The translations under genes were made by a program, and so were the position numbers. The notes under the pieces were generated by a model that did not search any database, was not told the origin of the DNA, and was given only the letters and a program-made list of their open reading frames with translations. A stretch of DNA of 64,000 bases. It comes from Nitrosomonas ureae. GTDB lineage: Bacteria > Pseudomonadota > Gammaproteobacteria > Burkholderiales > Nitrosomonadaceae. The stretch spans positions 20,457-84,456 of the forward strand of contig NZ_FNUX01000006.1 of NCBI RefSeq assembly GCF_900108305.1, read 5' to 3'. Shown in pieces: positions 1 to 8,742 of this stretch. The first letter of the stretch is position 1, and every line of letters begins with the position of its first letter.

Positions 1-594
1 GATCATCCGGTTACAAGCATCGCAGTCTCGCCTAACTATGCCAACGACCGCACTGCATTTGCCGCTACTCGCGCAGGACAGGTATGGCGTACTCAGAATG
101 GCGGAGATACGTTCTTACGCGTAGGCGCCAGCTCGATCGTATCGATTGGATGGGTTGGTCAAAGATATTCGTGGATTGCGGTATCTCCTCGATTTGCTAT
201 CGATAATCTTGTGATCGTTGGCACAAACAATGGCCTTTACCGCTCGACCGATGGGGGCACTAATTGGACAAAAGAAACTCATGCTTCAGTAGGATCAAAT
301 GCCGTTGTTCAGCAAGTGGAATTTTCACCGAACTTCGGCACCGACCGGAATATCTTTGTCAATGTTCGCGGCAAAGGATTGTTCCGTGCAAGTCTGAATG
401 GCGCTGGCGCAGTCACTGCTTCTCAGAATATAACCTTATCGCTGCTTCAGAATGAGAATATTCAATTCACCGAGTTCCAGGTATCACCTACTTACGCGAT
501 AGATTCTACGATTGTTGGCGCTGCAAGAAAAAATATCTATAAATCCACAAACGGCGGCTCAACCTGGGCAGTGGCAGAATTTCCCGATAATTAG
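1..594 (+). CDS. BNR/Asp-box beta-propeller protein, 3' part
   Basis: The frame is open from the first base of the window, so the gene is cut at its 5' end; 197 codons remain before the TAA at 592-594. The translation carries several Asp-box motifs of the S-x-D-x-G-x-T-W type, for example YRSTDGGTNW and YKSTNGGSTW, plus a related WRTQNGGDTF, each preceded by a segment of the kind VSPNYANDRT. This pattern is typical of sialidase-like, VPS10-like or photosynthesis-stability (Ycf48)-like beta-propellers, usually extracytoplasmic. No catalytic residues can be assigned from this fragment, so only the fold is claimed. A hairpin just downstream would end the transcript. Confidence 0.75.
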   Translation, partial: DHPVTSIAVSPNYANDRTAFAATRAGQVWRTQNGGDTFLRVGASSIVSIGWVGQRYSWIAVSPRFAIDNLVIVGTNNGLYRSTDGGTNWTKETHASVGSNAVVQQVEFSPNFGTDRNIFVNVRGKGLFRASLNGAGAVTASQNITLSLLQNENIQFTEFQVSPTYAIDSTIVGAARKNIYKSTNGGSTWAVAEFPDN

Positions 595-617
595 TTAGAT
601 TCAAAATCATAAAATAT

Positions 618-646
618 ATCCCATCCGGCTTGCCCGGATGGGATTT
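618..646. terminator. intrinsic terminator-like hairpin
   Basis: An 11-bp perfect stem (618-628 with 634-644) closes a 5-base loop. It lies 24 bases after the stop of the propeller gene and about 50 bases beyond the stop of uvrD, so it may serve both convergent genes. The T-tract on either side is short. Confidence 0.6.
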
Positions 647-694
647 CCCGCAACTGAATCAACTTAAACTATACCTGTACAACGAGTCCTCTGC

Positions 695-2908
695 CTAAAC
701 AGTCGTCAATTTTGCATATTCAAGCGACAGCCATTTCATTCCGGTGTGATCAAAATTTACCTGAACCCTCGCATCACTGCCGCAACCTTCACAATTGACA
801 ATGACACCGACACCGAATTTGGCATGCATCACGCTCTGTCCGATTTTCCATCCACCGCTACCATTATTAGAAGATCTAGAGTGGATATTTGACGAATTTC
901 TTGATGCGTTCTTAGAGATCTGATTAATCGAATTCGAGCGATAAAAGGAGGTGTCCAGATTCCTCGGCGCAGCCTGCAACCATTTTAGGCAGGCTTGTGG
1001 AATTTCATCGAGAAAGCGTGACACAATGTTATATCGAGTTTGACCATGTAGCATACGACTCTGCGTAAAGCTAAGATATAACCGGCGACGAGCGCGTGTC
1101 ATGGCCACGTACATCAAGCGTCTTTCCTCAGCGATGCCATTGCTTTCATTCAGACTATTCTCATGCGGGAAAAGCCCCTCCTCCAGTCCACTCAGAAACA
1201 CGGTGTGAAACTCCAATCCTTTAGCTGCATGAACTGTCATCAATTGCAGCGCATCCCGACCGCTGCCGGCCTGATGCTCGCCAGCTTCCAGCGAAGCGTG
1301 CGCAAGAAACTCGGCCAGACTGTCATTTCCGGCTTCATGCACAAAACTGGTCGCAGCGTTAATTAGCTCATTCAAATTTTCGAGCCTTTCCGAACTTTCG
1401 CGCTCTTTGGCATAATGCGCCAATAGCTCACTATGAGTCAGCATATGCTCCACAATTTGAGGCAACAGTAACTCACCACAGCTTTGACGCATCGTCATGA
1501 TCAGAAACACAAACTTGGCCACGCCTTTTAAGGATTTGTGTGACTCTTGCAGCAATGACACTTCACCGCCACATTTTTGCAATGCCGCCGCCCATAGGCT
1601 GCCACCTTGAGCTTTGGCATCATCTTGTAATTGCTCCAAGCTACGAGCACCTATGCCACGCACCGGAAAGTTAATGACACGCAGTAAAGCACCATCATCA
1701 TCAGGATTGGCAATTAAGCGCAAATAGGCCAATGCGTGCTTGATTTCCTGACGATCAAAGAACCGCATACCTCCATAAACACGATAAGGTATTGCAGCAT
1801 TGAACAAGCTGTGTTCAAGCACTCGTGATTGTGCATTGGAGCGATATAGCAACGCTATTTCTGATAAGGCGACACCCTCCGCATGCAAGGTTTTAACTTC
1901 CTCAACAATAAATGCAGCTTCATCGAAATCATTTGGCGCGTTGTAAACACGTAAGGGTTCGCCTCTTCCCTCAGCAGTCCAAAGATTTTTTCCCAAACGC
2001 TCACTATTATTTTCAATTAATGCATTAGCTGCATCCAGAATATTGCCATGCGATCGGTAATTCTGCTCCAGCTTGATAATTCTTGTGATGCCGAAATCAT
2101 GCTCAAAGTCTTTCATGTTGCCGCTGTATGCGCCACGAAATGCATAAATGCTTTGATCGTCATCGCCGACCGCAAAAACCGCTGCCGCTTCCTTCTCTCC
2201 TGTACCCGCCAGCAATTTGAGCCATTTGTATTGCAATGGATTGGTATCCTGAAATTCATCCACCAAAATATGCTTAAAACGCTCTCGGTAATGCCGGCAT
2301 AAGATTTCATTGCGGCTCAGCAGCTCATAACTGCGTAACAACAATTCGGCGAAATCTACCGCACCCTCTTTATGACATTGCTGCTCATATGCTTGATAAA
2401 ATTCAAGCATATGTCGTGAGAAAACATCATCGGTCGTAACATAGGCGGCACGTAATCCAGATTCCTTGGCATTGTTGATAAACCACTGAACTTGACGCGG
2501 CGGAAATTTCTTGTCGTCAGCGGATAAATCTTTCAGAATGCGCTTAATTAAAGCCAGCTGATCGGCAGAATCCAGGATCTGAAACGCTTGCGGCAAACCC
2601 GCATCTTGATAATGCGTGCGCAACATGCGGTGGCACAATCCATGAAATGTCCCAATCCACATTCCGCGCGGATTGATCGGCAGCATGGCGGTAATCCGCG
2701 CCAGCATTTCCTTAGCTGCTTTATTGGTAAATGTCACAGCCAGAATGCCGTGCGGACTTACTTGCCCTGATTGGATCAAATATGCGATGCGCGTCGTCAA
2801 TACACGTGTTTTACCGCTACCGGCGCCGGCTAAAACCAATACAGACTGGTGTGGCAACGTAATCGCCTCCAGTTGCTGCGGATTCAGATCGGATAATAAA
2901 GAAGTCAT
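695..2908 (-). CDS. uvrD: UvrD/Rep-family superfamily 1A DNA helicase
   Basis: 737 residues, the usual length for UvrD. Visible motifs in order: Walker A GAGSGKT (28-34), TFTNKAAKEM (motif Ia), DEFQDT (217-222, Walker B), GDDDQSIYAFRGA (248-260, motif III), QNYRS (motif IV), TVHAAKGLEF (motif V) and YVAMTRAR (motif VI). The tail (W-K-I-G-Q-S-V-M-H-A-K-F-G-V-G) matches the Tudor-like C-terminal domain that UvrD/PcrA use to contact RNA polymerase. Known role: ATP-driven 3'-5' unwinding in nucleotide-excision and mismatch repair, cytoplasmic. It lies downstream of phosphoribulokinase on the same strand, 148 bases apart. PcrA or Rep are the alternative names; the Tudor tail and length favour UvrD. 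Confidence 0.93.
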   Translation of the reverse strand: MTSLLSDLNPQQLEAITLPHQSVLVLAGAGSGKTRVLTTRIAYLIQSGQVSPHGILAVTFTNKAAKEMLARITAMLPINPRGMWIGTFHGLCHRMLRTHYQDAGLPQAFQILDSADQLALIKRILKDLSADDKKFPPRQVQWFINNAKESGLRAAYVTTDDVFSRHMLEFYQAYEQQCHKEGAVDFAELLLRSYELLSRNEILCRHYRERFKHILVDEFQDTNPLQYKWLKLLAGTGEKEAAAVFAVGDDDQSIYAFRGAYSGNMKDFEHDFGITRIIKLEQNYRSHGNILDAANALIENNSERLGKNLWTAEGRGEPLRVYNAPNDFDEAAFIVEEVKTLHAEGVALSEIALLYRSNAQSRVLEHSLFNAAIPYRVYGGMRFFDRQEIKHALAYLRLIANPDDDGALLRVINFPVRGIGARSLEQLQDDAKAQGGSLWAAALQKCGGEVSLLQESHKSLKGVAKFVFLIMTMRQSCGELLLPQIVEHMLTHSELLAHYAKERESSERLENLNELINAATSFVHEAGNDSLAEFLAHASLEAGEHQAGSGRDALQLMTVHAAKGLEFHTVFLSGLEEGLFPHENSLNESNGIAEERRLMYVAMTRARRRLYLSFTQSRMLHGQTRYNIVSRFLDEIPQACLKWLQAAPRNLDTSFYRSNSINQISKNASRNSSNIHSRSSNNGSGGWKIGQSVMHAKFGVGVIVNCEGCGSDARVQVNFDHTGMKWLSLEYAKLTTV

Positions 2909-3056
2909 GAGCGAATAAAGTCTAATGCAGTCTGGACATATTTGAGACCAACTGCATAAATTGGATTTGTGGCACTTTGATTAATCCAGAATCCGATAAA
3001 TAAGTATTTACATATTATCGCAATCCGTGAATTAATCGAAGCCGATCAAAAAATTG

Positions 3057-3926
3057 CTAGACTCTACTTTTAGCGACAATATCCAGAATCACTGGCGTCA
3101 GTATGAGCTCAATCGCCATACCCATTTTTCCGCCTGGGACGACAATGGTATTGGGGCGCGACATGAATGAATCATGAATCATTCTTAACAAGAAAGGAAA
3201 ATCCGCTATTTCAGGGTTTCTAAAGCGAATGACAACAAGACTCTCATCCAGCGTTGGAATTTCACGCGCAATAAATGGATTGGATGTATCGACCGTAGGC
3301 ACGCGCTGGAAGTTGATATGCGTACGGGAAAACTGCGGCGTGATGTAATGCACGTAATCATGCATACGGCGCAGGATAGTGTGTGTTACCGCTTCTGTTG
3401 AGTAACCCCGAGCACTGGTATCACGAAATATTTTCTGAATCCATTCCAGATTAACGATCGGAACCACGCCAACCAGCAAATCCACATACCTGGCAACATC
3501 GGCCGTTTCACTTTTAGCACCGCCGTGCAAACCTTCGTAAAACAATAAATCAGAGCCAGCCGGAATCGGTGCCCATGGAGTAAATGTGCCGGCTTTCTGC
3601 TGCCATGGACTGGCTTCCTCATCGTTATGCAAATATAGACGTGTCTGTCCGCTGCCGTTACTGCTATATTCCTTGAATAACGTTTCCAATTTCTCAAACT
3701 CATTCGCTTCCGGACCAAAATGACTGATCGGGCGTCCATTGTTTTTTTCCGATTCTGCCACGGCCTGCTTCATCGCTTCGCGATCATAGCGATGAAAACT
3801 ATCACCTTCTACAATAACCGCTTTTAGTTTTTCACGACGAAATATATGTTCAAAACTGCTCTTTACCGTTGAGGTACCTGCACCTGAAGATCCGGTAACG
3901 GCGATAACCGGGTATTTTTGCGACAT
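3057..3926 (-). CDS. prk: phosphoribulokinase
   Basis: 289 residues from the chosen ATG, the size of the class I (proteobacterial) enzyme. It phosphorylates ribulose 5-phosphate with ATP to ribulose 1,5-bisphosphate, the CO2 acceptor of the Calvin cycle. The P-loop GSSGAGTST is at residues 12-20; the segment around HFGPEANEF and the YEGLHGG motif are typical of this family. The start at 3926 is preceded by AGGAG with an 8-base gap, which rules against an in-frame start 48 bases upstream. No RuBisCO or other Calvin gene is next to it; uvrD follows. Supports an autotrophic host. Confidence 0.93.
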   Translation of the reverse strand: MSQKYPVIAVTGSSGAGTSTVKSSFEHIFRREKLKAVIVEGDSFHRYDREAMKQAVAESEKNNGRPISHFGPEANEFEKLETLFKEYSSNGSGQTRLYLHNDEEASPWQQKAGTFTPWAPIPAGSDLLFYEGLHGGAKSETADVARYVDLLVGVVPIVNLEWIQKIFRDTSARGYSTEAVTHTILRRMHDYVHYITPQFSRTHINFQRVPTVDTSNPFIAREIPTLDESLVVIRFRNPEIADFPFLLRMIHDSFMSRPNTIVVPGGKMGMAIELILTPVILDIVAKSRV

Positions 3927-4728
3927 TCGAATTCTCCTAAAAAATATATTCATCGTACCCCGTATAAGGTACAAGGCATCCTATTTACACTATATGATAC
4001 TTCTTTCTCATCTGACCTGGCAGCAGGGAATTATTTCACGGCACTCTCAATTCAAAGTAACTTCCCTGAGCTGCTGGAACTTTTATCATGTTAAATTAAC
4101 TGCCTTAACAACAAGTATATTGTATATCAAGAGTACACTTTAATCGTTATCTACAGATGTTTATGTCAGAAAAATATGCAAAGTATAAGGCGTTCATTAA
4201 TTATAATTTTATTCCAGGGATGAATAGTCAATAATTTCGATCGACTAAAAAATAAAGAAAATAACAATAAAAGCTAACAAGAATATGATCATCACGATAC
4301 CTGATCATAATCACGACCAATCGACCCGAGTAGTTACTACAAGCCCACCCTGGCTGCTACAAGTATTGGCAAGTGATACAAATATCATCCCAGACTTCTG
4401 ATTCTGTTCCTGCACCTCGGTCGACTGAAAACCCGCCATCACCCTCTTGGGCTTATCTTTACCAATACCTAATTAAATTAAAATATTATAAAACAAGAAT
4501 ATATAATGATAGTATTTATATACACTTTCTGACATGGAGAAATCACATCGACAATTAGCAGAATCATCAAACGAATAATAACTCAGCATCATTTTGAGCT
4601 AGAATATGCGATCGAACAGAATCATCGAATCGTCTTTCATTAACAATTTGCGCAAGACAATTAGAATTATTTTTTTCAACGATATACATTAAATAAACGC
4701 ATTAAGATAAGAACATAGGAGTTTAACT
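3927..4728. other. long AT-rich intergenic region upstream of phosphoribulokinase
   Basis: About 800 bases between two divergent genes with no convincing coding sequence. It should hold the promoters of prk (leftward) and of the 174-residue membrane protein (rightward). A perfect 7-bp inverted repeat, ATGATCA (4285-4291) and TGATCAT (4302-4308) with a 10-base spacer, could be an operator, but it is about 360 bases from the prk start. No tRNA or known ncRNA was recognised. Confidence 0.5.
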
Positions 4729-5253
4729 GTGCACCCGATCGTACCTATTACCATGGCACTTGGTGTCATTCTGTTTTTAGTAGGAATAGTGGCTCAAACC
4801 TGGCTTGGTTTTCGACGCATCAATCGTATAAAGCTTCGCGGAAAAGAGTATCGACGCTGGCATTTTGTCGCTGCTACAGTGGGCTCCGGTGTGGCCTTGA
4901 TTATGTTATCGGTAATGCTGCCTAGATACATAACCTACGAACCGGCGCAAGACCAGAAATCAATGCAGCCTGCATTATCCGGTAATTTGAAATTTGAATT
5001 GGAATCCATTTTATTCAGCCTGAATCTTAATGAAGATGCCATACTGAAAGCCATTACCCGCTTTCAGACAGAATATCAGGCGGCATCACAGCGAAATGAT
5101 AAAAGTACGATGGATCTTCTGATTCTGGAAATAGCTTATAGAATCAGAACCGAACTACAGAACCGCGATTATCCGGAACAACAAATCGAACGCGAAGTTG
5201 AGAAAATCACAAATGTTCTGAGACAGTCAACCAAAACAGAAAACCTCAAATAA
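4729..5253 (+). CDS. uncharacterised two-TM membrane protein
   Basis: 174 residues starting at GTG, supported by AGGAG nine bases upstream. Two hydrophobic segments (about 5-27 and 47-66) are separated by a short basic loop rich in Arg/Lys (FRRINRIKLRGKEYRRW), suggesting a hairpin with both ends on the same side. The remaining 105 residues are charged and predicted helical with alternating acidic and basic residues. I do not recognise the family and assign no function. The next gene, an exosortase-associated protein, begins 64 bases downstream on the same strand, so the two may be co-transcribed. Confidence 0.75.
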   Translation: MHPIVPITMALGVILFLVGIVAQTWLGFRRINRIKLRGKEYRRWHFVAATVGSGVALIMLSVMLPRYITYEPAQDQKSMQPALSGNLKFELESILFSLNLNEDAILKAITRFQTEYQAASQRNDKSTMDLLILEIAYRIRTELQNRDYPEQQIEREVEKITNVLRQSTKTENLK

Positions 5254-5317
5254 AAAGTTTTCATTTCTGTACAACAACTATTACATATTAAAACCATCCA
5301 TTTAAGGAATCCCGATT

Positions 5318-5680
5318 ATGAAAAAAACAATTCAGATGCTGATAATCACATTGGCAATATTCCTGGTTGCTGTTAATCCTGCATTTGCTGAGCAATATCC
5401 GGACAAAGTAGTTGAGAAATTGGGGACGGGTCTTGCGAATGCTGTAACAGGCGTAGCCGAAATACCTAAAACTATTAGCATTGTTGGCAATCAAGATGGT
5501 GTCATCCACGGTATGACGGTCGGGTTTATTACGGGTATTGTCAATGCGGTTGGGCGCTCTTTGAGTGGCGCGTTTGATATTGCAACATTCCTGATCCCTA
5601 CTACACCTTTTGTTAAGCCAGCATATATTTGGGATGACTTTAGCCGGAAAACGACTTTCGTTGAAGCACAAATGCGTTAA
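5318..5680 (+). CDS. exosortase system-associated protein, TIGR04073 family
   Basis: 120 residues with a signal peptide (hydrophobic core 6-20, cleavage expected after AFA at about 24). The mature part contains KLGTGLANAVTGVAEIPK followed by a glycine-rich hydrophobic stretch (GMTVGFITGIVNAVGRSLSGAFD) and a C-terminal P-x-x-x-P-A-Y-I-W segment. This is the pattern I know from the TIGR04073 family, small exported proteins found in genomes with PEP-CTERM/exosortase systems; biochemical function is unknown. SD AAGGA sits about 10 bases before the ATG. Family assignment is from memory of the motif, not a search. Confidence 0.75.
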   Translation: MKKTIQMLIITLAIFLVAVNPAFAEQYPDKVVEKLGTGLANAVTGVAEIPKTISIVGNQDGVIHGMTVGFITGIVNAVGRSLSGAFDIATFLIPTTPFVKPAYIWDDFSRKTTFVEAQMR

Positions 5681-5701
5681 TCAAGCTTTTTGTTTATCTA
5701 T

Positions 5702-5734
5702 TCATGGCCAATTAACGCAGAGACAAGGCCATGA
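5702..5734. terminator. hairpin after the TIGR04073-like gene
   Basis: An 8-bp perfect inverted repeat, TCATGGCC (5702-5709) and GGCCATGA (5727-5734), with a 17-base loop, begins 22 bases after the stop codon. There is no T-tract, so a role as terminator or 3' stabiliser is only a possibility. Confidence 0.3.
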
Positions 5735-5890
5735 TAGAGTACTTGTTACTCAACAGCCAAAGCAGTTTTATTACAGCTAAATTCAGATTTGATTAACAAT
5801 TATGATTACTGAATCTTGCATATAAGCTGCAATAAAATTGCAAATCCATGCTGCGTTGCGTTATCAATAATTTCAAAAGCGCGCAGAAAT

Positions 5891-6340
5891 TCAAATCGAT
5901 CCGCCAATGGTTGCAGGGGGCGAATCTGTAACAAGACATTCACTGAACGCATAGCCACCCGCTCCTTCAGCTAACTCATCGCTCTCAACCAGAACGAAAC
6001 TTACACATTCTTTCTTTTTGAAAGAATACTGATACTTATCCGGACGTCCCTCTTGTGGTAAAGCAACTTCATAAAAAAGACTTCCCCTTATCCACCACTT
6101 GCCTGATTCAGTAAAACTCTTGACGGTATCATCCAGCCCGGTAAAACTGAAATCGATCGTATATGTACCATCAGCATTTCGTGTTTGTGTCCATCTCTTT
6201 ACAGTTCCACTTTCTTCCACGTACTCACCTTCCCATACCCCGATCAATTTGACATCGATAAATGAACGCTGATTTACTGCCGTGATAGCGCTACACCCAA
6301 GTAAACTCATCACTAAAAATATTAAAAAGAATCGTCTCAT
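5891..6340 (-). CDS. putative lipoprotein of unknown function
   Basis: 149 residues. The N-terminus MRRFFLIFLVMSLLGC has a lipobox (L-L-G-C, Cys16), so the mature protein would be lipid-anchored. The rest looks beta-rich: GVWEGEYVEESGTVKRWTQ and a later GKWWIRGSLFYEV, a pattern seen in lipocalin-like or Lipocalin_5-like small barrels, but no family can be named. It is convergent with the TIGR04073-like gene and has its own upstream region. Confidence 0.7.
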   Translation of the reverse strand: MRRFFLIFLVMSLLGCSAITAVNQRSFIDVKLIGVWEGEYVEESGTVKRWTQTRNADGTYTIDFSFTGLDDTVKSFTESGKWWIRGSLFYEVALPQEGRPDKYQYSFKKKECVSFVLVESDELAEGAGGYAFSECLVTDSPPATIGGSI

Positions 6341-6602
6341 TAATGCATAAATCTTAAATTAAATAATTAATTACGTAACATTGTTAGCAATTTTTGTAAT
6401 CATCTGTCCAGTATAGAAAGCTTCCTATTGTTTTTTTATGTAGAATACTAAAGGGATTTATTGGTGTAAATTAAATTGGCGAAACTATCAATAACTCATT
6501 TTATTGAGTATAACGAAACTCACAACACAATTACTTTGAATACCGTTTTCGATGAATTGCCCCCCGCTGTTTAGCGCACAGAATTATATGCATATCATTA
6601 CC

Positions 6603-7085
6603 TTATTTATAGTATCGCCATTTCCAGCGAAGCCAAACTCTTAATTGTCGATGCATATCAATATCAACACCGTCGGATAATATTACAATACTGCAAGGAA
6701 AAAATTCACCTTCGGGCTTAAGGTTTAATACCACTAAATAAGGCGAAACGAACGTACTTCCCAATACCTTACAAGTAATCGTTTTACTGGATTGAGTGAT
6801 CGCCGTACATTGCATCTTTTCCGAGAGCGTAAAAGAAATCACAGCTTTATTTGCATAAAGCAAAGCATCACGACCCAAATAATAAACCAGGCTAATTACT
6901 AGCAGGATAGCGATTAACATTTTGACTTCCAAAGGAAGTGACAGCGGCCACAATAGCATTGCCGTTGCAATATGCGCTGAACTCAATATCACTGCGAGCC
7001 AAAATGAAGGTTTACGGTGAATAGATAAAACCGCCATAAATAAATACGTAACCCTCAATAATTGACGAGTAATGACAATTTCCAC
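6603..7085 (-). CDS. YgfX/CptA-like membrane protein
   Basis: 160 residues with two hydrophobic segments (about 29-48 and 53-69), then a soluble tail with the pattern VISFTLSEKMQCTAI...FVSPYLVVLNLKPEG...VILSDGVDIDMHRQLRVWLRW. The tail order (S-P-Y-L-V-V-L-N, then I-L-x-D-x-x-D-x-x-x-x-R-x-L-R-V-W-L-R) matches the YgfX family. In E. coli ygfX lies next to sdhE, divergent from ygfZ, and its product has been described as a membrane toxin (CptA) affecting cytoskeletal proteins. Here it is again divergent from ygfZ, which supports the call. No SdhE-like antitoxin or flavinylation factor is adjacent. Confidence 0.7.
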   Translation of the reverse strand: MEIVITRQLLRVTYLFMAVLSIHRKPSFWLAVILSSAHIATAMLLWPLSLPLEVKMLIAILLVISLVYYLGRDALLYANKAVISFTLSEKMQCTAITQSSKTITCKVLGSTFVSPYLVVLNLKPEGEFFPCSIVILSDGVDIDMHRQLRVWLRWKWRYYK

Positions 7086-7158
7086 TCACCACTTCTTGAT
7101 TTCATCCGGGCCCGATATCGTATAATCACGCCCATATCGACTCTAAAACTATATTAGT

Positions 7159-8187
7159 ATGAATTCTGATTGGCAAACCTATTTACGTAATCAACATGCT
7201 GTCATCCTGAATAATTGCGTATTGCATTTTGGTGATATTTCTGCAGAACTTAGCAATACGCAAAACAAAACCATTATGACAGATCTCTCACATCGCGGAT
7301 TAATTCGATTCTCCGGAGATGATGCAAAAAATTTTTTACAAAGCCAGCTTAGTTGCGATATTCGTAAAATTAATCCAGAAATAGCGCAATATGGAGGTTA
7401 TTGCACTTCCAAAGGCCGGATTTTGGCAAGCTTCTTACTTTGGCAAAAGAATCAGGACGTGATTATGCAGTTACCTGCCAGCTTGGTCGCTTCCACGATA
7501 AAACGTTTATCACTTTATGTATTGCGCTCCAAAGTCCAACTGACCGACATCAGCAATGCCTGGATTAGAATTGGCGTTGCAGGCCCCGATATTTCTGTAT
7601 TAACAGCTGATTTTTGCAAATCCGCAAATAATTCGGATCACGTAATTGATACAGACATTAGCATGCTTCATGTTGCAAATAACCGTATGGAATTGATCAC
7701 ATCGATTGAAAATGCGCCCGCTGTCTGGGAGCGTCTTAAGCAAAATGCTAGCCCTGTGGGTACAGCTTGCTGGGATTGGCTAGATATTCAATCCGGTATT
7801 CCGGTTATTTTGCCGGAAACCCAAGAAACTTTCCTGCCGCAAATGATCAATCTGGATGCAATCGATGGAGTTAGTTTCAAAAAGGGTTGTTATCCCGGGC
7901 AAGAAATTGTGGCACGAACACAGTACCTCGGTAAGCTTAAACGTCGCATGTTTTTAGTGCACTTAGCCACTACGGAAACAATTAAGGCTGGCGATGCGCT
8001 TTATAGTGCAGATATGGTTGACCAATCCTGTGGCAATATTGTCAATATCGCACCATCGCCCTGCGGAGGATATGATGCACTGGCAGTCATCCAGCAAAGT
8101 AGCGTAAATACCTGCAACATTCATTGGCAATCGTTGCAAGGTCCAACGTTAGAAATAAAATCACTACCTTATACATTGCCAGTATAA
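7159..8187 (+). CDS. ygfZ: YgfZ-type folate-binding Fe-S maintenance protein
   Basis: 342 residues of the GcvT/YgfZ fold. The family signature K-G-C-Y-P-G-Q-E is at 242-249, including the conserved Cys244; ISHRGLIRFSGDDA-type N-terminal segment (LSHRGLIRFSGDDAKNFLQ) is also typical. Known role of the family: tetrahydrofolate-dependent assembly or repair of certain Fe-S enzymes (such as MiaB and succinate dehydrogenase) in the cytoplasm. The gene starts 73 bases from the divergent YgfX-like gene, so the two share a promoter region. Confidence 0.9.
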   Translation: MNSDWQTYLRNQHAVILNNCVLHFGDISAELSNTQNKTIMTDLSHRGLIRFSGDDAKNFLQSQLSCDIRKINPEIAQYGGYCTSKGRILASFLLWQKNQDVIMQLPASLVASTIKRLSLYVLRSKVQLTDISNAWIRIGVAGPDISVLTADFCKSANNSDHVIDTDISMLHVANNRMELITSIENAPAVWERLKQNASPVGTACWDWLDIQSGIPVILPETQETFLPQMINLDAIDGVSFKKGCYPGQEIVARTQYLGKLKRRMFLVHLATTETIKAGDALYSADMVDQSCGNIVNIAPSPCGGYDALAVIQQSSVNTCNIHWQSLQGPTLEIKSLPYTLPV

Positions 8188-8742
8188 AAACAACGTACCT
8201 TAATATGCGTACGGTTTAATGCGGCCTATTATCATTATCTCAATGATTATTTGATATAACTATGAATTCTTCCGACCTTAAGGTATCTTTTTCCTTCCCC
8301 TAGACCTCAAAGTTGTCATACTTTAAAATCATCCACCGATGAAGGATAAACTCCTCTTAGTCTTTCATTATGGGATGCACTATAGACAATCAAACTCAAT
8401 CAGAACCACATATTGAGCCAAGAGATAATGTCAATTTTTAGAAATTAAGCATAAATATTAGGAATATGATTTGCTGACAAGCTATCATTGTTCTTGATAG
8501 AATCCCAAATCAGCCGTTCCCGATTAATATGAAGCCTGTATTAATGCGTTATAATCCATTGTAATGCGATATCTCTTTGCTGTATGCACACAGAAAATCC
8601 GATGAACTTAGATTCCTCTTGCCGAAGATCGAGTAACTTATTAGAAAAATATTGGCTATAGAAAAGTGAAATGAATTTATTAAAATGCATCGTTCATTTC
8701 ATACACGGAATACACTTTTTATAAGAATGAAAAGGGATTGTT
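8188..8742 (+). other. intergenic region, no gene seen
   Basis: 555 AT-rich bases between ygfZ and the dynamin-like gene, both on the plus strand. I see no open frame of note, no tRNA and no clear intrinsic terminator. The promoter of the dynamin-like gene is presumably in the last 100 bases; AAAGGG at about 8731-8736 is its ribosome-binding site. Confidence 0.4.

Noticed and set aside
4373-4558. 61-codon open frame on the plus strand upstream of the two-TM membrane protein
   Set aside because: No ribosome-binding site, composition like random AT-rich DNA, no protein-like pattern.
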